Below, in pieces: positions 26,381 to 38,177 of a DNA stretch of 64,000 bases (positions are counted from its first letter, which is position 1; the number at the start of each line of letters is the position of its first letter). The position numbers and the translations under genes are program-made. Where the stretch lies: positions 247,055 to 311,054 of the forward strand of contig NZ_QXTH01000007.1 in assembly GCF_003946865.1 (NCBI RefSeq). Direction: 5' to 3'. The stretch is from Antribacter gilvus (GTDB taxonomy: Bacteria > Actinomycetota > Actinomycetes > Actinomycetales > Cellulomonadaceae). The notes under the pieces are model-generated. The model saw only the letters and a program-made list of their open reading frames with translations. It searched no databases and had not been told where the DNA came from.

Positions 26381-28528
26381 TCAGGCGATGTCTTCAGCGT
26401 CGAGCGCGTCCGTGAGCAGCGCGACGAGGGCTTCGAGCTGAACGTCCGTGGACGACGCGACGTCCTCGTCGCCCGCGCCGTCGAGCGCCCTCGCGGCCAG
26501 CCCGGACTTGCTGTCGATCAAGGCGGCGATCTTGGAGTCGATGGTCTGGGCGGCGATGATCCGCCAGGCGGTGACGGGCTCAGCCTGGCCGATCCGGTGG
26601 ATCCGGTCGATGGCCTGGGTCTGCTCGGCGTAGGTCCAGGAGAGCTCGGCCAGCACCAGGTTGGAGGCCACCTGGAGGTTCAGCCCCACTCCAGCGGCTG
26701 TCAGGGAGCAGACCACGATCGACACGTCGGGATCGTTGACGAACGCCGCGAGGTTCTTCTCGCGCGCCTTGGGCGTCTGGTCGCCGCGGATCGAGGCGTA
26801 GCCGATGCCGCGATCGGCGAAGGTCTGCTCGGCCTGGTCCATCACGTCGACGTGCTTGGCGAAGAACACCACCTTGCCGACGTTGCGGGCCAGCTGCGCG
26901 GCGTAGTCGGCGGCCAGTCCGGCCTTGGCCTGGCCGATCCGGCGGACCATGGTGAACACGTTCTCGCCTCGGGCCCGCGAGCTCGAGTCCTTCAGCTCCG
27001 ACGCCGCCACCCGGCGCGCGAGGTCGAGGTCGACCCCGTCGACGGCTCCGTCGCCACCGCGGGCCTCCACGGCGGACCGGTAGCGACCGACCAGGCGCTG
27101 GGCGAGCGCGGCCTCGGCGGCACGGATCGAGCGGCCCACTGCGCCCTCGAGCTCGACCGGCAGGTCCGCCACCCGGCGGGCGGGGATGTCGGCGACCACG
27201 TCGGCCTTGCGGCGGCGCACGATGCCCATGTCGATCACGCTGGTCCTGGCGGCGGAGTAGAACCCCAGGTCCGCCGGGGTGAGGCCGGTGTCCTCAAGGG
27301 CGGACAGCAGGGCGGCGCGCGGCTTGGTGTCGTCGATCCAGCCGAGGAACTGCCAGATTGCCCGGAAGTCCTCGATGTCGTTGATCAGCGGGGTGCCGGT
27401 GAGCGCCATCAGGAGCGGCCGGGCGGTGCGGGCGCGGATCCGCTCCGAGATGGCGAGCACGTGCTGGGACCGCTGGGAGCCCTTGTTCTTGATGAAGTGC
27501 GCCTCGTCGACGATCATGCCGCGGAAGCCGAGGTCGCCGAGCCAGCCGATGTGCCGGTCCAGGAGCTCGTAGTTCACGATCACGACGTCAGCGAACCCGT
27601 CGATCCGGTCGCCGTCGCCATGGACCACTGTCGACCGGCGTTGCGGCGTCCACATCCCGACCTCGTGCGCCCAGTTCGTCTTCACCACGTTGGGCGCCAC
27701 GACGAGCAGCGGGTAGGCGTCGGCCGCCTGGGCGGCGAGCAGTGCCTGGGCGGTCTTGCCGAGACCGGGCTCGTCGGCGAGCAGGAAGGTGCGGTGCCCG
27801 CGGGCCGTGGCCTCGACGACCTGGGCCTGGTGCGACATCAGCTTCCGGCCGTTCGGGGCAGACACCGAGCGTGGTTCGGGCAGCGGCATGCAGGCGGGTG
27901 CGCCGGGGCCGGCGTGCTCGAAGGACCGGAAGAGCGGCTCGAGCAGCTCCCAGCCGGCCAGCCGGCGGGCCCGCGGGGCCTGCCGCTCGGCCGCGGCCTC
28001 GAAGTTGGGGGCGAGGAACGGGTTCGCCAGCTGGCGCGAGATCACCGAGCGGGGCACCACCTGCTTCTCGGCACCGGGCACCGGCGGGGCGGGCGCGGCG
28101 GGCGGGGGCTCGTCGGGCGGCTCCAGACCACCGGCGCGCATCATGGTCGCCTTGTAGGCGCGCGCAGCGTCGGACACCCGGGCGTCCTCGGCGAGCAGCT
28201 CGAGCAGCGACGTGTCCCGGGCCGCGATCCTCGCCAGCAGGGTCGCCACGGCGTCGAGCCGCTTGAGCTGCTGGGTCCGCTGCGACTCGGTCAGGGCGCC
28301 GTCGGCCCTCAGCCGGGCCCGCTCCTCCCGCATGAGCAGCGCGACGACCTGGAACTTCGTGCGCAACGCCTGGCGCGTCGGCGGTCGCTGCACGGCGCCG
28401 TCGACCTCCCGGGCAACCTGTGCGAGCACAGGGATGATCCCTTGCTCCGCGGGCCGCGGAGCGCGGCGCCGCTGGGCGACGGCCCCCGCCCGCCCGCGAC
28501 CGGACCGCTGTTGGCCTGGTCGGGCCAC
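26381..28528 (-). CDS. SNF2-family DEAD/DEAH helicase-like ATPase
   Basis: 715 residues. Residues about 1-210 are basic and helical without a known domain. The SNF2 core follows: DEPGLGKT (Walker A), VDEAH (Walker B), ALTGTPL (motif III), and in the second half VFFAKHVDVMDQ and QAIDRIHRIGQ (motif VI). The layout resembles annealing-helicase-like SNF2 proteins, double-stranded DNA translocases. Target unknown; no restriction or methylase gene is adjacent. The start is uncertain: the first ATG at 28528 is used. Confidence 0.88.
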   Translation of the reverse strand: MARPGQQRSGRGRAGAVAQRRRAPRPAEQGIIPVLAQVAREVDGAVQRPPTRQALRTKFQVVALLMREERARLRADGALTESQRTQQLKRLDAVATLLARIAARDTSLLELLAEDARVSDAARAYKATMMRAGGLEPPDEPPPAAPAPPVPGAEKQVVPRSVISRQLANPFLAPNFEAAAERQAPRARRLAGWELLEPLFRSFEHAGPGAPACMPLPEPRSVSAPNGRKLMSHQAQVVEATARGHRTFLLADEPGLGKTAQALLAAQAADAYPLLVVAPNVVKTNWAHEVGMWTPQRRSTVVHGDGDRIDGFADVVIVNYELLDRHIGWLGDLGFRGMIVDEAHFIKNKGSQRSQHVLAISERIRARTARPLLMALTGTPLINDIEDFRAIWQFLGWIDDTKPRAALLSALEDTGLTPADLGFYSAARTSVIDMGIVRRRKADVVADIPARRVADLPVELEGAVGRSIRAAEAALAQRLVGRYRSAVEARGGDGAVDGVDLDLARRVAASELKDSSSRARGENVFTMVRRIGQAKAGLAADYAAQLARNVGKVVFFAKHVDVMDQAEQTFADRGIGYASIRGDQTPKAREKNLAAFVNDPDVSIVVCSLTAAGVGLNLQVASNLVLAELSWTYAEQTQAIDRIHRIGQAEPVTAWRIIAAQTIDSKIAALIDSKSGLAARALDGAGDEDVASSTDVQLEALVALLTDALDAEDIA

Positions 28529-28827
28529 ATCTCCTCCTTCGCTACCTGCGCACCAAGAATTCGGTGCTGCCCCTTCTCACCACGATCGACAAGGGTCCGC
28601 TCGTCGTTGAGCGACGCCTCGGCGGCCATGGTTCACCTGCGAGCTCATTGAGTCGTGGCCACCGGCTGAAGCCGGCGGACTCGGCATCAGCTCCGGGCAG
28701 GAGTCGTCGCCGTTGCGCGGGGAGACTTCCCCACACAGGTCCAGGATACGGGCGGCGAACGATGCCAGGCATCAAGACGGAAGCCGATCCCCAGAATCAT
28801 CCCGGACGACGACGTCCCTCCGTGCGC
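28529..28827. other. Gene-free stretch between SNF2 gene and the 538-residue protein gene
   Basis: About 300 bp. Short open frames on both strands lack recognisable content and convincing starts. It must hold the SNF2 promoter and the end of the upstream transcript, but no clear hairpin or -10/-35 pair was found. Confidence 0.5.
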
Positions 28828-30444
28828 TCAGCCCGCCGCGTCCCAGACGGTCTTCCCGTCCGGATCCACCAGCAGGCCGATGCGGCCCTTGCCGACATCC
28901 CACGACGCGTGCCACCCGGACGGCAGGGCGAGGAACCGGGCGAGGTCGGGGTTGCGCCGGTGGAGGTCCTTGCCGGTCAGCGTCTCGACGTCGACCGCCC
29001 GCTCCGGGGTGGTGCCGACGTACCAGCCGGAGTCCTCCTCGCCGGTCTGCTCGCCCCGGACCAGGTGGACGACGTCGGCCTCGAGCGCCCCTCGCTCGAC
29101 GGTGAACGTGCGGGTGAACCGCACGCTGGAGCGCGCGGCCCTCGTGAAGCCGAGGACCTTGCGCTCCTGGAAGAGCACGTCGAGCGCGGGCTCGAGGTCC
29201 CACTCGGAGCGGTCGGCCACCAGGTTCCAGGCGGCCAGGCGCAGGCCGCCGTTCCCGTCGTCGTGGAAGGAATACTGCCAGAAGCCGGAGAAGAACGGCT
29301 GGCCGTGCTTGTGCCACTGCGCGTCGAGCGCTGCGGCGTCGCGCAGGAGGACCGCGCCGAGCTCCTGGTAGGCGGGCGCGACACGGGCCCACACGCGCAG
29401 CCCCGCGCTGCTGCGTGCCTCGACCTCGACCGGTTCCGACGTTGTTGCCGGGACGGGCGCCGGCACCGGGCGCAGGGGCTCGCCGTCGGCCCACCAGCGG
29501 ACGGCGTCCGCGTTCGGCGGCGGCCAGTCGTGCCGCCCGTTCGCGATCGGGTCGAGCGCGGCGATCTCCTCCCCGGTCTGCATCGCGACGTACCAGTGCC
29601 CTGGCCCCTGGGCCCGGTCGACACCGACGAGGAGGAACGACCCGCTGGGCCGGGCCGCGAGGCGCTCGGCGATCTCGTCAGCCGTGGTCTCCTGCAGCCT
29701 CCCGCCGACCTGCGCCTCCAGCGCGGCCTGGTCCGGTCCCGTGCGCCCGGCGGTGCGCAGCTCGCCGCCGCGCAGCCAGTCGATCGTGGCGGACACGGCC
29801 GACGCCGCGTGGTTGACCGCGTGCGTCGACGCCCGACGGCGTCCGGCACGGAACGCGGCGAGCAGTTCGGCGAGCGTGATGGCCGACTCGCCCGCCAGGG
29901 CCTGCCCGTCCGGCGCGACGACGGCGTGCGCGCCGCCCCGTCCCGGAGTCCACACGTGCAGCAGCCCGTCCTCGGCCGGTCGGGAGCAGGTGCGTGCTGT
30001 GTCTGCGTCGATGCCGAGGACCGCGGCGCCGACGGTCACCTGGTCCGACCCCGGTGCGACGCCGAACGGACGGACCGGCGGACCGTCGGCGAACCAGCGC
30101 ACCGCGTCCTCCGACCCCGGCGGAGGGAACGGCTGCTTCCCGTTCACCAGCGGGTCGATCGTCACGGCGGTTCCGCCGTCGTTGTAGCCGATGACCCAGT
30201 GCCTCGGCCCCTGCGGACGGTCGAACCCGACCACCAGCGCGGCGCCCGGCGGGTCGCCCTGGAGCCGCTCGACGATCTCGGCCGCCGTCGTCTCCTCGAG
30301 CGGGCGGCCTGCCATCTCCTCGAGGTGCGCCTGCGTCACCTCACCGTCGGCAGGCTCCGGCTCCGCGATGCCGCGCACCGCCCGCAGGAAGAGGTCTCGT
30401 ACCGCCCACGCGGCGTCGATGCTGTGCTGGTGGGGAGAGTTCAC
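28828..30444 (-). CDS. Uncharacterised protein with two papain-fold-toxin-like repeats and a C-terminal domain
   Basis: 538 residues. Two internal repeats (about 10-125 and 208-315) share LEETTAAEIVERL / LQETTADEIAERL, an ALVVGFDRPQGPRHW / FLLVGVDRAQGPGHW strand-His segment, and DPLVNGKQPFPPP / DPIANGRHDWPPP. This resembles papain-fold (Tox-PL) deamidase-like toxins, where Cys, His and Asp are catalytic. The N-terminal helix position where Cys is expected has QHSIDAA and VNHAASA, with no Cys, so both copies look inactive. The C-terminal domain (about 335-538) ends GWYVGTTPERAV... LARFLALPSGW, reminiscent of DUF2185/Imm33-type proteins. No signal peptide. The assignment is by eye and tentative; the gene itself is convincing. 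Confidence 0.7.
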   Translation of the reverse strand: MNSPHQHSIDAAWAVRDLFLRAVRGIAEPEPADGEVTQAHLEEMAGRPLEETTAAEIVERLQGDPPGAALVVGFDRPQGPRHWVIGYNDGGTAVTIDPLVNGKQPFPPPGSEDAVRWFADGPPVRPFGVAPGSDQVTVGAAVLGIDADTARTCSRPAEDGLLHVWTPGRGGAHAVVAPDGQALAGESAITLAELLAAFRAGRRRASTHAVNHAASAVSATIDWLRGGELRTAGRTGPDQAALEAQVGGRLQETTADEIAERLAARPSGSFLLVGVDRAQGPGHWYVAMQTGEEIAALDPIANGRHDWPPPNADAVRWWADGEPLRPVPAPVPATTSEPVEVEARSSAGLRVWARVAPAYQELGAVLLRDAAALDAQWHKHGQPFFSGFWQYSFHDDGNGGLRLAAWNLVADRSEWDLEPALDVLFQERKVLGFTRAARSSVRFTRTFTVERGALEADVVHLVRGEQTGEEDSGWYVGTTPERAVDVETLTGKDLHRRNPDLARFLALPSGWHASWDVGKGRIGLLVDPDGKTVWDAAG

Positions 30445-30504
30445 GGGCGCATCCTCCCACTCTCCTACCAGGCGCGATAGCGTCCTACCGGCCGCTCTGG
30501 CGGC

Positions 30505-31248
30505 CTACGGGGCCGTGAGCAGGGCCAGGTCGCGGCGGATGTAGCGCAGGTGGGCCCACTCTTCCTCGAGGATCACGCGAACGCAGTCACCGACGGTCGG
30601 GTGCCAGTCGCTGGCAGGGCCGCCCCACGGGTCGTTGCGTTCTTCGGCGAGCAGCTCGGGCGTGGCCGTGGCGAGGAAGTCGGTGACGAGCTGCTGACGC
30701 TCGGCGCGGACGGCCAGGATCTGGTCGTACGACGGCGGCTCGGCGACGAAGATCGACATGTCGAAGCCCATCCGCTCCGCGCCGGTGAAGATCTGCCCGA
30801 ACGGGTGGAACGGCTGCTCGATCCCTTGGATCGCGCCACGCAGCCAGGTGTCGGTGGCGAGGACAAGGTGGCGCAGCGTCTGGGACAGCGACCACTCGTC
30901 GGTGACGTGGGCGTCGACGAGCTCGGGCGGCGTCTGCGTGACCGTCTCCGCCCAGGCGGCCTGCACCGCTGACCACCCCTCGCGCAGGCCCTCAGGGGTC
31001 TCCGCCTTCTGCAGCTCACGACCCGGGAAGAGCCGGTTGAGCTCAGCCTCGACGTAGGGCACCACGTCCACGCCGTTGACGATCAGGCTCCCGAAGAACA
31101 GGTCGTGGCTGTCGATGTCGAGCCCGCCGACGTCCACCCCTCGCAGCTTCGCTCCGGTGAGGTCCGAGAACCGGATCGTCGCGCCGGCGAAGGTAGAGCG
31201 GGTGATGGTGGCTTCCTTGAAGTCTTCCTTCTCGATGTGTTTAGGCAT
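30505..31248 (-). CDS. DinB-superfamily protein with N-terminal pentapeptide-like repeats
   Basis: 247 residues. Residues about 5-45 contain pentapeptide-type repeats (FKEATITRSTFAGATIRFSDL). The rest is a four-helix DinB bundle with metal-ligand histidines in LRHLVLATD and the C-terminal EEEWAHLRYIRRDL. DinB-like proteins bind a metal and often act as thiol-dependent transferases; substrate unknown. The ATG at 31248 (MPKHIEKEDF) is preferred over an upstream ATG at 31299, since homologues begin near the pentapeptide region. Confidence 0.83.
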   Translation of the reverse strand: MPKHIEKEDFKEATITRSTFAGATIRFSDLTGAKLRGVDVGGLDIDSHDLFFGSLIVNGVDVVPYVEAELNRLFPGRELQKAETPEGLREGWSAVQAAWAETVTQTPPELVDAHVTDEWSLSQTLRHLVLATDTWLRGAIQGIEQPFHPFGQIFTGAERMGFDMSIFVAEPPSYDQILAVRAERQQLVTDFLATATPELLAEERNDPWGGPASDWHPTVGDCVRVILEEEWAHLRYIRRDLALLTAP

Positions 31249-31389
31249 GGGGACAGGGTGGCACTCAGCCAGGGTTTCGGCTTCCTTCGACCGGCTCAAG
31301 CTGTCAGGGTACGAGCTTCAGGACCGCGACCTGAGCCGGGCGAATCGCGCCGAAGTGGTCTTGGAATGCCGCAACAGGTCAGACCCTGG

Positions 31390-32019
31390 CTACCTCGCCG
31401 AGACGGCATCCGCCGGGGTGGCGGACATGGGCGGCTCGGGTGTCGCAGCCGCGCGATCCGTCGGGGCGGGCGTTCCGGCAAGGTTTGTGCGCGGGCACGT
31501 GCATGGATACTGCTCCGCCCGGTCGAGCAGGTCGATCAGGAAGCTCCAGGGCTGGCTGATCCCCTCGCTCGCGCGGTGCTGCATGAACGCCCGCACGGGG
31601 CCGGCGATGTTCGTCAGCGGGTGGTGCCAGGCGCGCAGGACGAGGTCCGGGTCGACGAGTCCCTCGATCACGTAGGCACCGAGGGTGTCGTAGAGCGCGA
31701 GCGAGTAGTTGATCTGGTCCCACGTGTCGTCCCCGCGACCCGGGAACGTCCCCGATGCGGCAGCCAGGAAGAGCTGTCGCCGGCCCGACGCGGCTACAGG
31801 CTCTACGAGGATCTCGTGGATGCGCGTGTAGTTCGCGGAACGTGCCGACTCCTCTGCGGCGACGATCGCCTCGTGCGACGTCTCGCGTGTCTTCTTCACC
31901 GTGAACCACGCCGACCACACGGACGTCGCCACGGCGACGAGGGCGATCACGACGGCGATCCACTCGGACCAGGACGCGCCACCCTCGGAAACAGCCGCGT
32001 TGACGACCTCGAACGTCAC
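31390..32019 (-). CDS. Uncharacterised single-pass membrane protein
   Basis: 209 residues. One N-terminal transmembrane helix (about 19-40, WIAVVIALVAVATSVWSAW) is followed by a charged helical cytoplasmic domain (about 42-175) and a Pro/Ala-rich tail. The layout recalls DUF4760-like proteins, of unknown function. No partner is evident. Confidence 0.6.
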   Translation of the reverse strand: MTFEVVNAAVSEGGASWSEWIAVVIALVAVATSVWSAWFTVKKTRETSHEAIVAAEESARSANYTRIHEILVEPVAASGRRQLFLAAASGTFPGRGDDTWDQINYSLALYDTLGAYVIEGLVDPDLVLRAWHHPLTNIAGPVRAFMQHRASEGISQPWSFLIDLLDRAEQYPCTCPRTNLAGTPAPTDRAAATPEPPMSATPADAVSAR

Positions 32020-32098
32020 ACTTCCACCTTCCGGCCCAGTTCAGCGGCCCTCATGCGAGTCCACACCTGTCCTACGGACCCAACAGAGAACCGGCAGA

Positions 32099-32138
32099 TC
32101 GGACGGCATCTCCCCTGTTCAGGGGAGATGCCGTCCGA
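32099..32138 (-). terminator. Terminator hairpin of the SUF operon
   Basis: Perfect 18-bp arms (32099-32116 and 32121-32138) with loop GTTC, starting 18 bp after the last SUF gene. One of the strongest hairpins in the window. Confidence 0.85.
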
Positions 32139-32155
32139 CCTCGATCAGCCAATCC

Positions 32156-32491
32156 TCAGACGTTGAACCCCAACATCCGCAGCTGCTCCTTGCCGTCGTC
32201 CGTGATCTTCTCCGGACCCCACGGCGGCATCCAGACCCAGTTGATCCGGAAGCCGTCCACGATGCCCTCGAGGGCGCCGGCGGTCTGGTCCTCGATGACG
32301 TCCGTCAGCGGGCAGGCGGCGGACGTGAGCGTCATGTCGATGGTCGCGTGGTTGTTCTGGTCCACGGTGAGGCCGTAGACGAGGCCCAGGTCGACGACGT
32401 TGATCCCCAGCTCGGGGTCGATGACGTCGCGCATGGCTTCCTCGACGTCGGCGGCGGTCGTGGGCGTGGTGCCGGTGGTCGCCTCGGTCAT
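32156..32491 (-). CDS. sufT: SufT-like MIP18/DUF59 Fe-S assembly protein
   Basis: 111 residues. The DUF59 signature is visible: VIDPELGINVVDLGLVY, TLTSAACPLTD (with the reactive Cys) and WMPPWGPEKITDDGKEQL. SufT-type proteins assist maturation of Fe-S proteins. The ATG overlaps the stop of sufU (ATGA). It is the last gene of the SUF operon. Confidence 0.93.
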   Translation of the reverse strand: MTEATTGTTPTTAADVEEAMRDVIDPELGINVVDLGLVYGLTVDQNNHATIDMTLTSAACPLTDVIEDQTAGALEGIVDGFRINWVWMPPWGPEKITDDGKEQLRMLGFNV

Positions 32492-32994
32492 GCTTCCTCC
32501 TTGGTCTGGGGCGGGCTGCCCTGCGCGGCCGCGAGGGCGCCGCTGCGCGCGAGCGAGTCCTTGAGCGCTGCCCAGCCGAGCAGCGCGCACTTGATACGGG
32601 CGGGGTACTGCGACACGCCGGTGAAGGCGGTCGCGTCGCCCAGGGCGTCCTCGGCGTCGTCGGACCCGAGGCCCTTGCCCCGCGAGCCCATGAGGTCGTG
32701 GAACAGGGCGTCGAGCCGCGCCACCTCGGCCATCGAGGCGTCGGTGACGAGCGACGTCATCACCGAGACGGACGCCTGCGAGATGGAGCAGCCCTGGCCT
32801 TCCCAGGTGACGGTGTCGACGTGGCCGTCGGGGCGCACCGCGACGCGGAGGGTGACCTCGTCGCCGCAGGTGGGGTTGATCTGGTGCGACTCCCCCGCCA
32901 GGTGCCCGGCAGGCGCGTCGACGAGGCCCCGGCCCACGGGGTGCTTCGCGTGGTCCAGGATCACCTGCTGGTACATCTGCTCGAGCGAGCTCAC
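32488..32994 (-). CDS. sufU: SufU iron-sulfur assembly protein / sulfur carrier
   Basis: 168 residues. The NifU/IscU-like fold has Cys in INPTCGDEV, GQGCSIS and RIKCALLGW, the Zn-binding set of SufU. It accepts persulfide sulfur from SufS. GTG start with AAAGG upstream. The C-terminal tail (PPQTKEEA) overlaps the sufT start. Confidence 0.95.
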   Translation of the reverse strand: MSSLEQMYQQVILDHAKHPVGRGLVDAPAGHLAGESHQINPTCGDEVTLRVAVRPDGHVDTVTWEGQGCSISQASVSVMTSLVTDASMAEVARLDALFHDLMGSRGKGLGSDDAEDALGDATAFTGVSQYPARIKCALLGWAALKDSLARSGALAAAQGSPPQTKEEA

Positions 32995-33014
32995 GTCGTG
33001 CCTTTCACAAAGGG

Positions 33015-35118
<2,104 letters not shown>

Positions 35119-35167
35119 GCTCAGTTCTCCAGGTTCAGTTGCACAAAAAGGGTTCGGGGCGCCGGCG

Positions 35168-35512
35168 TCATGAGACCGGCACTGTGACGTCGATGTCGAC
35201 GAGCACACGCTCGCCGTCGACGGTCACGGGGTACACCGGGACGGGGCGCACCGCGGGCAGCTGGACGGGCTTGCCGGTCCGGACGTCGAACTGCGAGCCG
35301 TGGAGCCAGCACTCGACGAGGCAGCCCTCCACCTCGCCGTCCGACAGGGACACGGCACCGTGGGAGCAGACGTCCGAGATCGCGTGGAACTCGCCGTCCG
35401 CGTCGCGGATGACCGACACCGCGACCGGGGCGCCGTCGGGGCCGTCCAGCTCGACGAGCATGGCCTCCTCCGGTCCCAGGTCGGACGTCATGCACGCCAG
35501 CTGCGCGGTCAC
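35168..35512 (-). CDS. Rieske-type [2Fe-2S] ferredoxin in the SUF operon
   Basis: 114 residues. The Rieske ligands are visible as CSH (in SDVCSHGAV) and CWLHG, sixteen residues apart. A stand-alone Rieske protein between sufD and sufC is common in Actinobacteria, annotated as a non-heme oxygenase ferredoxin subunit, with unclear electron partners. GTG start at 35512 overlaps the sufD stop (GTGA); an ATG at 35491 is possible. Confidence 0.92.
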   Translation of the reverse strand: MTAQLACMTSDLGPEEAMLVELDGPDGAPVAVSVIRDADGEFHAISDVCSHGAVSLSDGEVEGCLVECWLHGSQFDVRTGKPVQLPAVRPVPVYPVTVDGERVLVDIDVTVPVS

Positions 35513-36738
35513 GCGGTGACCTCGGCCGCCTCGACGGGCGCGCCCGTGATGACGCTCATGGACTTCTCGAGCTCGGCCTCGATGGAGGCCAGCAGGCGCT
35601 CCTCGACCGACGGGACGCCGATCTCGTGGATGAGCTCGGCGAAGAAGCCGCGCACCACGAGGCGACGGGCCTCGACCTCGGAGATGCCGCGGGCCATCAG
35701 GTAGAAGAGCTGCTCGTCGTCGAACCGGCCGGTCGCGGACGCGTGGCCCGCGCCCTCGATCTCGCCGGTCTGGATCTCGAGGTTCGGCACGGAGTCCGCG
35801 CGCGCGCCGTCCGTGAGGACGAGGTTGCGGTTGAGCTCGTACGTGTCGGTGCCCTCGGCCTCGGCCCGGATGAGCACGTCGCCCACCCACACCACGTGCG
35901 CGCCCTGGCCCTGCAGCGCGCCCTTGTAGGTGACGCGCGAGCGGCACGACGGCACGGCGTGGTCGACGAAGAGGCGGTGCTCCTGGTGCTGGTCCGCGTC
36001 CGCGAAGTAGAGGCCCACCATCTCGACCTCGCCACCCTCGGCCGTGAACTCGGCGTCCGGCGTGATGCGCACGACGTCGCCGCCGAACGTCACCACGACG
36101 TGCTTGAGCTTCGCGTCGCGACCCAGACGGGCACGGTGCGAGGACGCGTGCACCGCGCCGTCGGCCCAGTCCTGGACGGTGACGACGGTGAGGTGCGCAC
36201 CGTCCTCGACCACGATCTCGACGGTCTCGGACACGGTCGCGACGCCGTCGTGGTCGAGGACCACCACGGCCTGCGAGTGGCGCTCGGCGCGCACGAGGAC
36301 GTGCGCGGCCGTGGCCTCGCCGGAGACGCCGGAGATCCGCACGGAGGTCACGTCGGACGCGACGGCCTCGGCGGGCACCGTCACGACGGTGGCCTCGGCG
36401 AAGGCGTTCCACGCGGTGAGCGCGGTGCGGTCGCCCGGCTTGCCGGCGGTGCCCAGGCGGGCGTCGTCGCGCCCGACGGTCTCGACCTTGACCTCGGGGG
36501 CCGCGGTGACGGTGACCTGGACGCCCGAGGCGGCCAGGGTCTCCGAGAACAGCGGCTGGAGGCGCGCGACCGGGGAGAAGCGCCACTCCTCCTCGCGGCC
36601 GGAGGGCACGGGGATGTCGGCCAGGTCGAACGACGTCAGCCGCTCGGCGCGCGATCCCTGGGGCACCGCACCGGTACCGAACGAGTGCGAGTGGGCGCCG
36701 TCGGCGACGGCGCGCGTGTGATCGGTAGTAACGGCCAT
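35509..36738 (-). CDS. sufD: SufD scaffold protein
   Basis: 409 residues. The SufBD beta-helix core and C-terminal helical domain (ATGRFDDEQLFYLMARGISEVEARRLVVRGFF) are clear. The N-terminus contains EEEWRFSPV, typical of SufD. It forms the scaffold with SufB and SufC. ATG shares one base with the sufB stop. Confidence 0.96.
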   Translation of the reverse strand: MAVTTDHTRAVADGAHSHSFGTGAVPQGSRAERLTSFDLADIPVPSGREEEWRFSPVARLQPLFSETLAASGVQVTVTAAPEVKVETVGRDDARLGTAGKPGDRTALTAWNAFAEATVVTVPAEAVASDVTSVRISGVSGEATAAHVLVRAERHSQAVVVLDHDGVATVSETVEIVVEDGAHLTVVTVQDWADGAVHASSHRARLGRDAKLKHVVVTFGGDVVRITPDAEFTAEGGEVEMVGLYFADADQHQEHRLFVDHAVPSCRSRVTYKGALQGQGAHVVWVGDVLIRAEAEGTDTYELNRNLVLTDGARADSVPNLEIQTGEIEGAGHASATGRFDDEQLFYLMARGISEVEARRLVVRGFFAELIHEIGVPSVEERLLASIEAELEKSMSVITGAPVEAAEVTA

Positions 36739-38177
36739 CAGCCGACGGACCCTTCCATCTGCAGCTCGATGAGGCGGTTCAGCTCGAGGGCGTACTCCAT
36801 GGGGAGCTCGCGCGCGATGGGCTCCACGAACCCGCGCACGATCATCGCCATGGCCTCGTCCTGCAGCATGCCTCGGGACATCAGGTAGAACAGCTGGTCC
36901 TCGCTCACGCGGGAGACCGTGGCCTCGTGGCCCATCGACACGTCGTCCTCGCGGACGTCCACGTACGGGTACGTGTCGGACCGGGAGATCTGGTCGACGA
37001 GCAGCGCGTCGCAGAGCACGTTGGACGCGGAGCGGTGGGCGCCCTCGAGCACCTGCACCAGGCCGCGGTACGACGTGCGGCCACCGCCGCGCGCGACGGA
37101 CTTCGAGATGATCGACGACGACGTGTTCGGGGCGGCGTGCACCATCTTGGCGCCGGCGTCCTGGTGCTGGCCCGCGCCCGCGAAGGCGATGGACAGCGTC
37201 TCGCCCTTGGCGTGCTCGCCCAGGAGGTAGATCGCCGGGTACTTCATGGTGACCTTGGAGCCGATGTTGCCGTCGACCCACTCCATGGTGGCGCCCTCGG
37301 CGGCCGTGGCGCGCTTGGTCACCAGGTTGTACACGTTGTTCGACCAGTTCTGGATCGTCGTGTAGCGCACGCGGGCGTTCTTCTTCACGATGATCTCGAC
37401 CACCGCGGAGTGCAGCGAGTCGGACGAGTAGATCGGCGCCGTGCAGCCCTCGACGTAGTGCACGTACGAGCCCTCGTCGGCGATGATCAGCGTCCGCTCG
37501 AACTGGCCCATGTTCTCCGTGTTGATGCGGAAGTAGGCCTGCAGCGGGATCTCGACGTGCACGCCCGGCGGCACGTAGACGAACGAGCCGCCCGACCACA
37601 CGGCGGTGTTCAGCGCGGAGAACTTGTTGTCGCCGGCCGGGATGACGGTGCCGAAGTACTCCTGGAAGAGCTCCGGGTACTCGCGCAGGCCCGTGTCGGT
37701 GTCGACGAAGATGACGCCCTGCTCCTCCAGGTCCTCGCGGATCTGGTGGTAGACGACCTCGGACTCGTACTGGGCCGCGACGCCCGCGACGAGGCGCTGC
37801 TTCTCCGCCTCGGGGATGCCGAGCTTGTCGTACGTGTTGCGGATGTCCTCGGGCAGGTCCTCCCAGCTGGTGGCCTGCTTCTCCGTGGACCGCACGAAGT
37901 ACTTGATGTTGTCGAAGTCGATGCCGGAGAGGTCCGCGCCCCAGCTGGGCATGGGCTTCTTGCCGAACAGGCGCAGCGCCTTGAGGCGCTGGTTCAGCAT
38001 CCACTCGGGCTCGCTCTTGAGCGTGGAGATGTTCCGGACGACCGCCTCGGACAGACCACGCTGCGCGGACATGCCCGCGGCGTCGCTGTCGTGCCAGCCG
38101 TACTCGTACGAGCCGATGCTCGCGATGATCTCCTCGTCGGAGCGCTGCTCAGGCGCAGCCTGGGTCTCTGCAGTCAT
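36738..38177 (-). CDS. sufB: SufB scaffold protein
   Basis: 479 residues, standard length. Family sequences include [39 protein letters not shown], the conserved [12 protein letters not shown], and the C-terminal [16 protein letters not shown]. It is the main Fe-S assembly scaffold. ATG overlaps the sufR stop by four bases (38174-38177). Confidence 0.97.
   Translation of the reverse strand: MTAETQAAPEQRSDEEIIASIGSYEYGWHDSDAAGMSAQRGLSEAVVRNISTLKSEPEWMLNQRLKALRLFGKKPMPSWGADLSGIDFDNIKYFVRSTEKQATSWEDLPEDIRNTYDKLGIPEAEKQRLVAGVAAQYESEVVYHQIREDLEEQGVIFVDTDTGLREYPELFQEYFGTVIPAGDNKFSALNTAVWSGGSFVYVPPGVHVEIPLQAYFRINTENMGQFERTLIIADEGSYVHYVEGCTAPIYSSDSLHSAVVEIIVKKNARVRYTTIQNWSNNVYNLVTKRATAAEGATMEWVDGNIGSKVTMKYPAIYLLGEHAKGETLSIAFAGAGQHQDAGAKMVHAAPNTSSSIISKSVARGGGRTSYRGLVQVLEGAHRSASNVLCDALLVDQISRSDTYPYVDVREDDVSMGHEATVSRVSEDQLFYLMSRGMLQDEAMAMIVRGFVEPIARELPMEYALELNRLIELQMEGSVG

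Noticed and set aside
28542..28775. Small open frames in the gap upstream of the SNF2 gene
   Set aside because: Pro/Arg-rich composition, no SD or promoter and no recognisable motif.
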